Positions 14,101 through 21,985 of a DNA stretch of 49,870 bases are shown here, in pieces; within the stretch, counting starts at the first letter, position 1, and every line of letters starts with the position of its first letter. Under the pieces are notes generated by a model. The model ran no database searches. It was not told the origin of the DNA and saw only the letters and a program-made list of their open reading frames with translations. Made by a program: the position numbers and the translations under genes. Origin of the DNA: a bacterium (GTDB lineage Bacteria > B130-G9); assembly GCA_035527515.1 (NCBI GenBank), contig DATLAJ010000037.1, forward strand, positions 1-49,870. The letters run 5' to 3'.

Positions 14101-15696
14101 AATCCCGAGACAGGTAGGTTTTTCGATAGATACGTGTTCGGCGTCGATTACTTCGATGAGGAGGGTGATGCGCCTCATCTTATGTCTGTCTGGTTGGACG
14201 GTGATGAACACGAGATGTGGCTTGCGTCGGGAGAAGGTTCTGACGGCACCTACACTTACGTCGCATCGCCGGGCGCATTATCGTCGGGCGAGCATCACTA
14301 CTACTTCTTCGCAAACGATGGCTTTGGTGGCACGGCGAGGTCTCCCGAGACCGGCTATTTCGCTGGTCCGACGGTCATATATCAGGAGGAGGCGATCTTA
14401 CCGTATTGGATCGTTGAGAAGAACATCTCGCCGAACATCGAGACGAGCATCGTGCTGACCAACACCGGGCGCGACCCGGTTGACGTTCAGGTCTCGCTTT
14501 GGAGATACAACGGTCAGCCGATCACCCCGAATTCGATACAGGTTGCTGGGCACGAGACGAAGGTCCTGAAGGTCTCGGAGATTCCTGGAGTAACCGATTC
14601 CGATACTGGCAGTGGGAACCTCACGTGGACGAACGGGCGGTTGGTTGTGTGGGGCAAGGTCGATGCGGGACCCACTATCGCTCTTGACCTTACAGGTGCA
14701 AGGCCAGGCCCGCTTCGCCTGCCGTTTTGGCAGGTCATCAGGTACGGAGATGGCAAGGTCAAATACGATACATTTATCGCCCTGGCAAACCAGTTTGATC
14801 GCGATGTGAGCGCGGAGATCACTTTTCTTGATGAGTTTGGCGCAGCCACAGCAACGACACACTTGGAGTTGGCGCCTTTCGGGATTAGGACGTTGCTTTT
14901 CTCCGAGGCAATAACTGGGACCAGCATCGGTTCGGCCAAGCTGGTCTTCAGCGACCCGGTTAGGGTCTGGGCCGTTATGCTCAACAAAGTGAGAGGCGGA
15001 GGATTTGAGCTGCCTGTTCTTGGCAGCGGCGAGACGACGCCGTATTTGGTGCCGTCTTGGAGGAATCAGCCCGCTTTCAACCTTGACACCTACGTCGTTT
15101 TTGCCAATCTCGGCGATAGGCCTGTCTCGTCTCAGATTACTTTCTACAATGATGCAGCGAACATCCGAGGCGCCGACCTTGCCTCGGTGCCGGCAGGTGG
15201 AATGAGCGTTATTCAGGCTAGCAGATGCACCATGACTGGGGAGGCTGGTTGGGCCCGGGCGGTTTGGCCAACGAGCGGCGAGATAGGCGTGTTCGCAGTA
15301 TGGCTGAACAGCAACCGGTCTCAGTTCTATCCTGTTCCCCCAGCCAAGAGCTTCACGCCGCCCATATATATCCCGTATTGGGAGTTTGACTCGCTTCTAT
15401 ACAAGGATACTTTTATATGGGTCCGCAACCCCAACGATGCGCCGGTCACGGGCAAAATATCAGTGAACGATCAGCGTGGTTTCCTCGTAGGCGAGGTCCC
15501 GTTTAGCTTGATGCCGCGCGGCCTGTTCTCAATATCGGTTAGCATGCTGGACACTGTGGGGCACGGGTGCTTGACGATTAGCTCAAATGCGGTGCCGCCG
15601 ATGCCTCTTATCGCTTGGGCAATGCTGTGGAATAGCTCTAGCGGCGATGGATGTCTCGTGAAGGCGCAGAAGGCCTTTGGCCAAGGAATCGAGTAG
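11101..15696 (+). CDS. Giant secreted C39-type cysteine peptidase with Ig-like repeats
   Basis: A 1531-residue exported protein. The frame is open from 10822, but the promoter at 11014 and AAGGAGGAGG fix the start at 11101. Residues 1-37 are a signal peptide. About 40-135 resemble the streptopain-type propeptide (YYDLSGVPLVYVYSV, then GYMTVSARDDF). About 220-430 form a papain-like C39 domain: C240 in KGCGPTSMTMM, H384 in THAVLGVGY, N404 in AHNTWW. Five Ig-like modules follow (from about 436, 666, 767, 887, 992), with F-x-Y-x-V-x-Y-x-D and GxHxYYFxxxD signatures. The first carries calcium-type loops (DLNANGLWESERFDD). From about 1098, four tandem modules each open with P-(Y/F/S)-W and end near VWAVML. 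No sorting tag or anchor. Likely an extracellular zymogen peptidase or adhesive protein; substrate unknown. Confidence 0.85.
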   Translation: MASPFGKSARTSWLRAILLAAVLLVVFASFVWGEVLTPEKLDKSLQYCKTVASASFPEWKDADFADRETYYDLSGVPLVYVYSVKRENVYLGYMTVSARDDFHPFFEYSGGLRPSWGLERSLDTVWDMGYEPGDVQFVFAPPFDYLVKIKAKNTKDRDAADGIVIHLGSFRVCPKVEVAAYLDRYTSVSLQNRDKVKGFWRQYVLSANGVPEVKQGADVLVAKIINSEAHDYEFTWYKGCGPTSMTMMLGYYGNAWGYKNFWFDGPESLSWCGTAPFTIQDLHDKIVEFGQNIADSEFGREELGGPGYDGCILNKYGIDREVAERTIQETGEFYGYSFTTDHLDYWGRGVSPAIISTLQQEIDKNHPVYFGISSDYSGNGWNTHAVLGVGYNYSAGTHQVIAHNTWWWSNGSKPHAAMENFEDWSIITAAPLGFSNSPPELTEPSVSPLSGPPGTVFTFSIHYYDVNEAGFYVDGAPDFEPFRTGDDNGGNWAGGTLQRDYKGDLIANNGIIDYEGWNDMGDHCSDDTWYVDPGSDPWPDPTDWWSSQDSPYNPKDGDTFIDLNANGLWESERFDDANCNGIWDGDNGPYDGCVVIDEVPYPMLIVGSPGAVKRSDAYYQAQVTLGPGIHKYYFYFKDGNGGTGRLPARGGTYENVRVGEQYNAAPDLSNPGVSPLTGSRISLFTYSVYYYDSDGDLPGNPYVFIDDVPYQMWLASGSAENGLYRYETFLSEEGHVYYFEFDDCYGKTTRWPSAGYVSGPVVLGGGEVPMLSDGMVSPRRPLFQTPVAFTVRYTSPHDYTPISKTVVLDGSPHEMSFLEGITDDGAATAIPELANFASGATYYFSTSQLALGSHSFYFSFIDETGGAGRLPMKGVISGPDVTGTNAPPNLNRGMVDPASGTGTTEFQFSVDYSDINANPAEEVLMYLDGDSHQMELLSGSPANGVYGVSVFGLSEGLHSYWFYAKDSLGAETRTPSAGDEFEGPYVSKTNTPPVLSDPAVNPETGRFFDRYVFGVDYFDEEGDAPHLMSVWLDGDEHEMWLASGEGSDGTYTYVASPGALSSGEHHYYFFANDGFGGTARSPETGYFAGPTVIYQEEAILPYWIVEKNISPNIETSIVLTNTGRDPVDVQVSLWRYNGQPITPNSIQVAGHETKVLKVSEIPGVTDSDTGSGNLTWTNGRLVVWGKVDAGPTIALDLTGARPGPLRLPFWQVIRYGDGKVKYDTFIALANQFDRDVSAEITFLDEFGAATATTHLELAPFGIRTLLFSEAITGTSIGSAKLVFSDPVRVWAVMLNKVRGGGFELPVLGSGETTPYLVPSWRNQPAFNLDTYVVFANLGDRPVSSQITFYNDAANIRGADLASVPAGGMSVIQASRCTMTGEAGWARAVWPTSGEIGVFAVWLNSNRSQFYPVPPAKSFTPPIYIPYWEFDSLLYKDTFIWVRNPNDAPVTGKISVNDQRGFLVGEVPFSLMPRGLFSISVSMLDTVGHGCLTISSNAVPPMPLIAWAMLWNSSSGDGCLVKAQKAFGQGIE

Positions 15697-15725
15697 CTGA
15701 TTTTTCTCTCATTATTCTTCTCCTG

Positions 15726-15756
15726 CAGAGGTCGTCCGCTGTGAGGGCGACCTCTG
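15726..15756 (+). terminator. Intrinsic terminator after the secreted peptidase gene
   Basis: CAGAGGTCG (15726-15734) pairs with CGACCTCTG (15748-15756), extended by three more pairs to a 12-bp stem with a 7-nt loop and followed by TTATTT. It lies 30 bp past the stop codon. Confidence 0.75.
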
Positions 15757-15820
15757 TTATTTAGTGTCTTGGGCGGGGTAGCGAGTTTTTCGATCACAAT
15801 AACAACACGTCCGCAAACTC

Positions 15821-16405
15821 ATGCGCATAAGCTCGGTTCGATTTATGGCGAGCTCGCACTCACTAGATTGGATGCCAGACCAAGTTCTGCCAGAGATCGC
15901 GTTCGCCGGAAGGTCAAATGTCGGTAAGTCCTCGCTAATCAACTGCCTTGTTCAGAGAAAGCGCCTCGCTCGGGCAAGCGTAACCCCGGGGAGAACGAGG
16001 TGTATCAACTTCTATAGCGTGAACGATGCTATCTGCCTGGTCGATCTGCCGGGATATGGCTATTCGAAGGCATCTAAGGCCCTTCGGGCAAAACTGGCGC
16101 CGCTGATCGAGGCATACCTGTCATCCGGCCGCGCCTCGCTGTGCGTCTCGCTCGTAGATTGCAGAAGGCCGCCTGAGACGTCGGACGTGGTTGTCTGGCG
16201 GTGGCTGGCCGCACACAACGTTGCGCTCGTGGTTGCCGCGACGAAGGCCGACAAGATATCGAGGTCAAAGCACAACGCAGCCGTCAAGGCAATAACGGGC
16301 GCGATTGAAAGCATCAAGAGCTCGCAAGTCATCCTCTTCTCATCGAAGACAGGGCTGGGAAGGTCGGAGCTCTTGAGGCGCATTCTCTCCTATACCAAAA
16401 CATGA
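15821..16405 (+). CDS. engB: Ribosome biogenesis GTPase EngB/YsxC
   Basis: A 194-residue TRAFAC-class GTPase needed for late 50S subunit assembly. All G motifs are present: G1 GRSNVGKSS (30-38), the G2 Thr within TPGRTRCINFY, G3 DLPGYGYSKAS (75 on), G4 TKAD (141-144) and G5 SSKTGLG (174-180). FAGRSNVGKSSLIN is diagnostic of EngB. The length matches the family. No strong ribosome site is visible before the ATG at 15821, and a later in-frame ATG at 15845 would also keep all motifs. The stop overlaps the rsmB start by 4 bases (ATGA), so the two genes are translationally coupled. Confidence 0.95.
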   Translation: MRISSVRFMASSHSLDWMPDQVLPEIAFAGRSNVGKSSLINCLVQRKRLARASVTPGRTRCINFYSVNDAICLVDLPGYGYSKASKALRAKLAPLIEAYLSSGRASLCVSLVDCRRPPETSDVVVWRWLAAHNVALVVAATKADKISRSKHNAAVKAITGAIESIKSSQVILFSSKTGLGRSELLRRILSYTKT

Positions 16406-17754
16406 CATCCGCAAGAACCATCGCTTATGAGGTGCTGCTGCGCGTCCAAACGCAGCGGAGCTACTCGGACTCGCTGTTAGATGCGCTCCTGACCAAAAGC
16501 CAGAATCTCCCGCCGACCGAGAGGCGATTCGCCAAGGCGCTCATCTTTGGCACGCTGAGGAATCGCACGCTGCTTGACTACTATCTCATGCAGGCCGGGT
16601 CGTTCCGGCCCGGCAAAACTGACGTGCGGACCCTCGCAGCGCTCAGGCTCGGCGCCTATCAAGTGATGTTCATGGAAAGGGTCCCTGATTCTGCCGCGGT
16701 CAACGAGAGCGTTGGCCTTGTGAAGGAGCGATGCGGGCCGAAGGCTGCTGGCTTTGTGAACGCCTTGCTGAGGCGCCTCGTCCGCTGCAAGTCGTCCCTC
16801 GAGCGCCCCAAAGTCGCGTTCGAGGCGGACGAGGCGAAGTTCGTGAAGTCGGTTGCTGTTGCGTTCTCTTTCCCTGAATACTTGGTGCAGAGGTGGCGCC
16901 ATAGGTTTGCGAGGGACCAGCTAGTCGCGCTCATCTCGAAGCTTAACGAGCTGCCAGTCAAGGCCGTTCGCGTGAACAGGACCAAGATAACAGTGTCCGA
17001 CCTTGCAGAAAGGCTCGCTATGCGCGGCTTTGGTGCGGAGGCGTCCGCGCTGTGCCCCAGTGCGCTCAGGCTCTCGGGACCTGGGCCGCTCGAGGAGACG
17101 CCGGAGTGGCGCGAGGGGTTGTTCACTGTTCAGGACGAAGGAGCACAGGTCTTGAGCCTGCTTGTTGAAACTCTGAGGCCGCACTCGATAGTCGATGTCT
17201 GCGCCGGCATCGGCCAAAAACTCACGCTGCTTGCGGAGCGTTTCCCAATCGCTCTCGTGGTCGGAAACGACACCTATCTGAGAAAGGTGGAGCAAAGCAG
17301 AGAGCAGGCAAAGAGGCTCGGCCTCAAGAACGTCCGCCTAGTCGCTGGCGACCTTCTCTCCCCAACGCTGAGACCAAAATCCTTCGACCTCGTCATTCTC
17401 GATGCGCCCTGCACCGGCACAGGCACCATCCGCCGACACCCAGAGATAAGGTGGCGCGTGCGGCCGTCGCATCTGAGAAAAACGGCCAGCCTGGCACTCA
17501 ACATGCTCGAATCGTGCATGCAACTCGCCAAGCAGCCAGGCACGATTCTATATTCCACGTGCAGCCTGGAGCCCGAGGAAAACGAGGAAGTCATCAGGAA
17601 GTTCTTGAGCCGCAATGCTGACTTCGAGGTCTGCCGATTACCCGATGTTCCCGCGCTGCTTCGTCCATCGATGGGCGAGTTTGGCCTCACGCTGTTTCCG
17701 CATGTCTATGACTGCGACGGGATGTTCTTCTCGCTTCTTCGGCGCAAGCCCTAG
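16402..17754 (+). CDS. rsmB: 16S rRNA m5C967 methyltransferase RsmB
   Basis: A 450-residue S-adenosylmethionine-dependent rRNA cytosine-C5 methyltransferase. The N-terminal NusB-like helical domain covers about residues 1-140 (ERRFAKALIFGTLRNR, NESVGLVKERCGPKAAGFVNA). The catalytic domain has the SAM loop DVCAGIGQKLTLLAERF, motif IV DAPCTGTGTIRRHPEIRW with C337, and motif VI YSTCSLEPEENE with C387, the nucleophile and release cysteines of the family. Usual SAM-loop members read CAAPGGKT; here it is CAGIGQKLT, a somewhat divergent loop that still fits. Coupled to engB by an ATGA overlap. It converges on the minus-strand membrane protein with only 17 bases between stops. Confidence 0.92.
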   Translation: MTSARTIAYEVLLRVQTQRSYSDSLLDALLTKSQNLPPTERRFAKALIFGTLRNRTLLDYYLMQAGSFRPGKTDVRTLAALRLGAYQVMFMERVPDSAAVNESVGLVKERCGPKAAGFVNALLRRLVRCKSSLERPKVAFEADEAKFVKSVAVAFSFPEYLVQRWRHRFARDQLVALISKLNELPVKAVRVNRTKITVSDLAERLAMRGFGAEASALCPSALRLSGPGPLEETPEWREGLFTVQDEGAQVLSLLVETLRPHSIVDVCAGIGQKLTLLAERFPIALVVGNDTYLRKVEQSREQAKRLGLKNVRLVAGDLLSPTLRPKSFDLVILDAPCTGTGTIRRHPEIRWRVRPSHLRKTASLALNMLESCMQLAKQPGTILYSTCSLEPEENEEVIRKFLSRNADFEVCRLPDVPALLRPSMGEFGLTLFPHVYDCDGMFFSLLRRKP

Positions 17755-17771
17755 ACGGCGAGCGACCCACG

Positions 17772-20045
17772 TCACCACCGAAGTTCGATGCTCTCGATGA
17801 ACATCGCTTGGTCGGACAGGCTATCCGGCTGCGAGTCCTCCTCAACATCGTGGTTCGGCGCGAGCGTCAGGTAGTGCAGGCCCGGCAGCAACTCTGAATC
17901 GAGTGCGCCTCGGACCAACGTCCTGTCGTCTTCAGAGATTTGGTCGTTCGGGATGGCGTTGCCGTCAAGGTCGATTCTGAAGTGAGTCATCTTGAATCGA
18001 GCAGGGAAGACAGGTGTGAATTGACAGACGTAATGTAGCTCATTCGAGCTCGTGCAGTTTCTGAAGATCACCCTCAGCCGCGGGGCACGAGAGCTCCCGG
18101 CGCGGCGCCGGCAGGGGTCGAAGATGATGCGCTTTCTGCCTGAATATGTGATGGGGTTCTGCCAGCCCTCCATGAGATATAGCCTTGCCGAGGGCTCGTC
18201 GGGTGTGATGACGAGCCGTCTCGCCGGTTTGTCGGTGAGTGGCAGTCGATAGATGCGCCCTGTCCTGTCTTGATAGACCATTTTAGCGCCGAGCACATCT
18301 TCGATGTAGCGCTTCATTGGATAGCCGCCCGCCCAGTAGTTGGCCCTGTAATCGCAGACGATATGAGTCAGTCCCAGAAGGGACGTGATCTGCTCGACAT
18401 AGTCCCTCTCAGAGAGAATACGGTCGAGGTCAATCCCTCGTCCGGTCTGAAGAGCCATGAGGCTGGACAGAAGGGGCGCTTGTCGGTAATACGATGTGAT
18501 CTCCCTCGGTATGCGAGATGCATAGCCGTTAGCCATGGGGGTCTTGTGCACTGTCTGGTATAAGAGCATGATCGAGGGGTCCACGAACGGGAAGGTCCCA
18601 ACCATGCCCTGCCCTGACCACACCTGGAATGGAGTAATGAGAATCCCTCGTGGCTTGGGCGAAAGCGTTCCAATCGCATTATAGACCGAAGGGAGCCTGG
18701 TCCTATTTGTGGTGATGGGCACGTGCACTCGCTCCGCGAACAATAGTCCGGCGACCAGCACGGTCAGTATCGCCGTGGCCTCCTTAGACCTTTGTTTTGA
18801 GAAGAGTCTTGCAGCGCCGAAGCCAACGAGAATCGCCCCGGCCAGCGCTACTCCGAGCCCGAAGCGGCCGGGGATTCTGAGGTCTGCGAGCAGCGGAAGG
18901 CTTGTTAGGAGGGTGAATGGAGACAGTGCAGCTGGAATGAACTGCACGCCGAACGCTTTTGGCTTGGGCCCAAGCGATATGGCCAAACAGACAAGAAGTC
19001 CGACCAGCAGGCACACGAGAAGGCCCTTGTCTTTCTTGCGAAGAGAAAAAGCGCCAAGACAAAGCAGAAGCAGCGCGAAGACGCCAAAGAACTGGGGCCG
19101 GTCCAGTCCGCCGCCGGTGATTCGAGAGGGCCATCCTTGCTTGAGCCTTTCGCTGGCGAACCACACGAGGCTGTCCGGGACGAAGTAGCTGAATGCGTCT
19201 GCCGATGACCGCACCGCAAGACCCGTGTCGCGCCCCCAATCGGCGTCGAACAGCGACGAGAACTCGCTGGCGTAGTAGATTACAGGAGAGGCTATGACAC
19301 AGAACACAACAGCCGCCAAACTAAGGGCCAACAGGCTTTTCTTCTTGCCGCGAGACCTTGCTGTCCGGACGAGACCCAGCACGAAGATCGGGGCAGCGCA
19401 CAGGCCAAGGATGATTGTCGTGGTGTAGTCGTTGTAGAGGTTTAGAGCAAGGAGCGCGGCCGCCATGACAAGGTCAAACTGTCTGTGGTTTTTGGTCCAT
19501 TTGAGCAGGAAATAGAGGCAAAATGGGAGAAGCTCTGTAGCTGTCAGGTTGTAGTGTCCGATAGCGTGGTACCAGTGCGTTGTAGAGAAGGCGAACGCGA
19601 TTCCGGCACAGAGGCCGGCCAAATGGGAGCCGGTGAGAAACCGAACTAGAACGGCCATGCCGAGTGCTCCAAGAGCGAACGACAAGATCAGGCTTAGATT
19701 GCTCGAGACAATTGGTCCCCAAAGCCAAGTAATGGGCGCAAGCGCGGCGCAGTGCAGGGGGATTGTGGTGTGATAGATTGTCCTGATCCCGAACGGGATC
19801 ATCGCCCAGTCGCAGTTGAAGAACAGGTCGCCATGCTTGATCTGTTCGGCAACCCACCAGAAGTTCCAGGCGAACATGGCCGAGTCGCCACCGCCGCACG
19901 GGGTCCCGTCAGCGATAAACAGCGCAACGTTGCGAGTGAAGACCACGGAAAGCATGAGGAATACGAGCGCGAGGAGGAGCAGCTCGCTCCGTCCGTTTCT
20001 GCTCGGCCGTATTAGGTTCTCGGCATCGTTATTGTCTTCCACCAT
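17772..20045 (-). CDS. Polytopic membrane protein, GT-C glycosyltransferase-like
   Basis: A 757-residue inner-membrane protein. About 12 hydrophobic segments lie between residues 20 and 450, followed by a soluble C-terminal domain of about 300 residues that is probably extracytoplasmic. Features typical of GT-C lipid-linked sugar transferases are an acidic first loop (GGGDSAMFAWNFWW), the FSTTHWYHAIGHYNLTATEL region and LYNDYTTT. The DUF6541/YfhO-like group is the nearest resemblance, but I cannot name a substrate. The start ATG at 20045 follows GAGAGGG. It is last in the rpoD-lpxH-tsaD run, 48 bases after tsaD. Likely role: surface glycan assembly or protein glycosylation. Confidence 0.7.
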   Translation of the reverse strand: MVEDNNDAENLIRPSRNGRSELLLLALVFLMLSVVFTRNVALFIADGTPCGGGDSAMFAWNFWWVAEQIKHGDLFFNCDWAMIPFGIRTIYHTTIPLHCAALAPITWLWGPIVSSNLSLILSFALGALGMAVLVRFLTGSHLAGLCAGIAFAFSTTHWYHAIGHYNLTATELLPFCLYFLLKWTKNHRQFDLVMAAALLALNLYNDYTTTIILGLCAAPIFVLGLVRTARSRGKKKSLLALSLAAVVFCVIASPVIYYASEFSSLFDADWGRDTGLAVRSSADAFSYFVPDSLVWFASERLKQGWPSRITGGGLDRPQFFGVFALLLLCLGAFSLRKKDKGLLVCLLVGLLVCLAISLGPKPKAFGVQFIPAALSPFTLLTSLPLLADLRIPGRFGLGVALAGAILVGFGAARLFSKQRSKEATAILTVLVAGLLFAERVHVPITTNRTRLPSVYNAIGTLSPKPRGILITPFQVWSGQGMVGTFPFVDPSIMLLYQTVHKTPMANGYASRIPREITSYYRQAPLLSSLMALQTGRGIDLDRILSERDYVEQITSLLGLTHIVCDYRANYWAGGYPMKRYIEDVLGAKMVYQDRTGRIYRLPLTDKPARRLVITPDEPSARLYLMEGWQNPITYSGRKRIIFDPCRRRAGSSRAPRLRVIFRNCTSSNELHYVCQFTPVFPARFKMTHFRIDLDGNAIPNDQISEDDRTLVRGALDSELLPGLHYLTLAPNHDVEEDSQPDSLSDQAMFIESIELRW

Positions 20046-20093
20046 AACCCTCTCAATATGCTTGTCCGATTGAAGCTGCGGCGAGGGGAGCGG

Positions 20094-21128
20094 TCATAGA
20101 GCAAGGCCAGGGACCGCGTCGAGGTCGAGGCCTGCGAGCTCGTTCTTCTCGAGGTGGTGGAACGCAGCGCAGGCGATCATCGCGGCGTTGTCAGTGCTGA
20201 GGTCCTTGGGCGGCAACAGAACGTGAAGCCCCCGTTCTCGAGCCGCGTCCGAGAGCCGCTTGCGCAGCTCGGCGTTGGCTGAGACTCCGCCGCCGAGTCC
20301 GATCAGCGAGATGTCCTCTGATTGGGCAAGCCTCAGAGTTTTGTGGATCAAGACGTCGAATACGGCCTGCTGGAACCCAGCGCATATCCTGCTGACCATG
20401 CTGGCCTCGAGCTTGGCCGAGGCATCTTGCGGTGAGGCAATCCCGAGCTCGAACCTGAGGTAGTTGAGGACTGCTGTCTTGAGACCGGAGAAGCTGAAGT
20501 CGTAGTTGTCGTGCCTGATCATCGGGCTTGGGAAAGAGATGCAATCGCCGCGTGACTGGCTCGCCAGCCGTTCAATCACCGGGCCGCCCGGATAGCCCAG
20601 CGAGAGCGCCTTTGCTACCTTGTCGAACGCCTCGCCGGCCGCGTCGTCAACCGTCCGGCCCCTGAGTTCATATTGACCGAAGTCTCTTGCAACGTAGAGG
20701 CTGGTGTGGCCGCCGGAGACGACGAGCGAGACAAACGGGAAACTGCATTGAGCGCTTGGGGTAAGAAGAGGCGAGATGATGTGCCCCTCAAGGTGGTTGA
20801 CGGGCACCAGTGGCAGGCCGCGTGAGTATGCGATTGCCTTGGCAACGCCTATCCCAACAAGCAGCGCACCGACAAGCCCAGGGCCTTGCGTAACCGCTAT
20901 CGCGGAGCAGTCGCCGAGCGTGCAGTCCGCATCCGAAAGAGCTCTTCTGACAACCGATATGATGTTCTCAATGTGCCGCCGGCAGGCAATCTCCGGCACT
21001 ACGCCGCCGAACTCGGAGTGGTCAGCGATTTGCGAGGCGACGACGTTGGAGAGAATCTCTCTTCCGTCCGACGCAACCGCGCAGGACGTGTCGTCGCAGG
21101 ATGTATCTATGCCTAAGATAAGCGTCAA
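20094..21128 (-). CDS. tsaD: tRNA N6-adenosine threonylcarbamoyltransferase TsaD
   Basis: A 344-residue ASKHA-fold enzyme that, with TsaB and TsaE, transfers the threonylcarbamoyl group from TC-AMP to A37 of ANN-decoding tRNAs. Signatures: GIDTSCDDTSCAV (6-18), metal-binding H112 and H116 in NHLEGH, VSGGHTSLY near 137, and the FSFSGLKTAVL and GLGGGVSANAELR segments. The length is standard. It starts with TTG at 21128 with GAGGTG upstream, placed 6 bases after the metallophosphatase stop. TsaB and TsaE are not in this window. Confidence 0.95.
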   Translation of the reverse strand: MTLILGIDTSCDDTSCAVASDGREILSNVVASQIADHSEFGGVVPEIACRRHIENIISVVRRALSDADCTLGDCSAIAVTQGPGLVGALLVGIGVAKAIAYSRGLPLVPVNHLEGHIISPLLTPSAQCSFPFVSLVVSGGHTSLYVARDFGQYELRGRTVDDAAGEAFDKVAKALSLGYPGGPVIERLASQSRGDCISFPSPMIRHDNYDFSFSGLKTAVLNYLRFELGIASPQDASAKLEASMVSRICAGFQQAVFDVLIHKTLRLAQSEDISLIGLGGGVSANAELRKRLSDAARERGLHVLLPPKDLSTDNAAMIACAAFHHLEKNELAGLDLDAVPGLAL

Positions 21129-21134
21129 GTAACA

Positions 21135-21926
21135 CTACACCTCGAGTTCCTTACCAAGCGTGGCGATATCGAAAAGATGAAGCGGCCTCTCCTTGCCAGT
21201 GCTCATGTCGAAAGTGAATATCCCACTTCTGCCCGGCGCAAGCCGCAGGAAACACAGCCCGTCCTGCTCGAAGCCGGGGAGCATCACCAGCAGCTTCTGG
21301 CGATCATCGACGAGCATCTCGGAGAAGATGGTGCGGTGGCCGTGGCCATAGACGACAAGGTCTGCGCCCGACTTCATCGTTCTGTATGCCGAATCGAAGC
21401 AGTGATAGTAGAAGTTGCTGTTCTTGCCGATCACGTAGTTCCTGCTGACGTGTGCAGAGCAGTTGGCCACATGAAGGCCTATATGAGGCGGCAAAGCGTG
21501 GAATAGCCAGGCCATGGGTCTGCTCCTGACGACCTTCCTGAGAATCCTATAGCCGATATCGTCTGGATCGAGGAGGTCGCCGTGCTCTACGTGGACCTTG
21601 GCGCCCAGGTAGTCCAGCTGAAGCGAGTCGGCGAAAATCACTGCGGGCAGCGCTCGCTCGAAGAATGGCCCGAGGTTGAAGTCATGGTTCCCGTGCAGGT
21701 ATTTGAAAGTAACACCGCTGTCGGCAAGGTCCAGCAGCTTGGATAGCGCCGGCACATAGCAGTACGGAACCACATCGCGATATCCGAACCAAAAACTGAA
21801 CAGATCGCCGTTTATGATAATTGATTCGGCCTCAGGCTTTATGAATTCGAGGAAGCGAACGAAGCAGGCCTGAAGCTCGTTCTCCCCTGGCGCAAGATGA
21901 AGGTCCGAAACTGCAATAAGGCTCAT
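21135..21926 (-). CDS. LpxH-like metallophosphoesterase (UDP-2,3-diacylglucosamine diphosphatase family)
   Basis: A 263-residue calcineurin-like phosphoesterase with the full metal set: DLHL (8-11), GDLFSFWFGY (40-49), GNHDF (79-83), HGD (115-117) and GHGHR near 194. The GDLFxxWFGY segment is characteristic of the LpxH group, which hydrolyses UDP-2,3-diacylglucosamine to lipid X in lipid A synthesis. That would imply an outer membrane with lipid A. Two differences from E. coli LpxH: GNHD rather than GNRD, and GHGH rather than GHTH. So a related pyrophosphatase cannot be excluded. Flanked by rpoD (59 bases upstream) and tsaD (6 bases downstream) on the same strand. Confidence 0.78.
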   Translation of the reverse strand: MSLIAVSDLHLAPGENELQACFVRFLEFIKPEAESIIINGDLFSFWFGYRDVVPYCYVPALSKLLDLADSGVTFKYLHGNHDFNLGPFFERALPAVIFADSLQLDYLGAKVHVEHGDLLDPDDIGYRILRKVVRSRPMAWLFHALPPHIGLHVANCSAHVSRNYVIGKNSNFYYHCFDSAYRTMKSGADLVVYGHGHRTIFSEMLVDDRQKLLVMLPGFEQDGLCFLRLAPGRSGIFTFDMSTGKERPLHLFDIATLGKELEV

Positions 21927-21985
21927 TGATCAGGAAAGCAAGAGGCGATACGCGCCCATCGAAGCTGTCTTGTCGGTCGAGCAGG

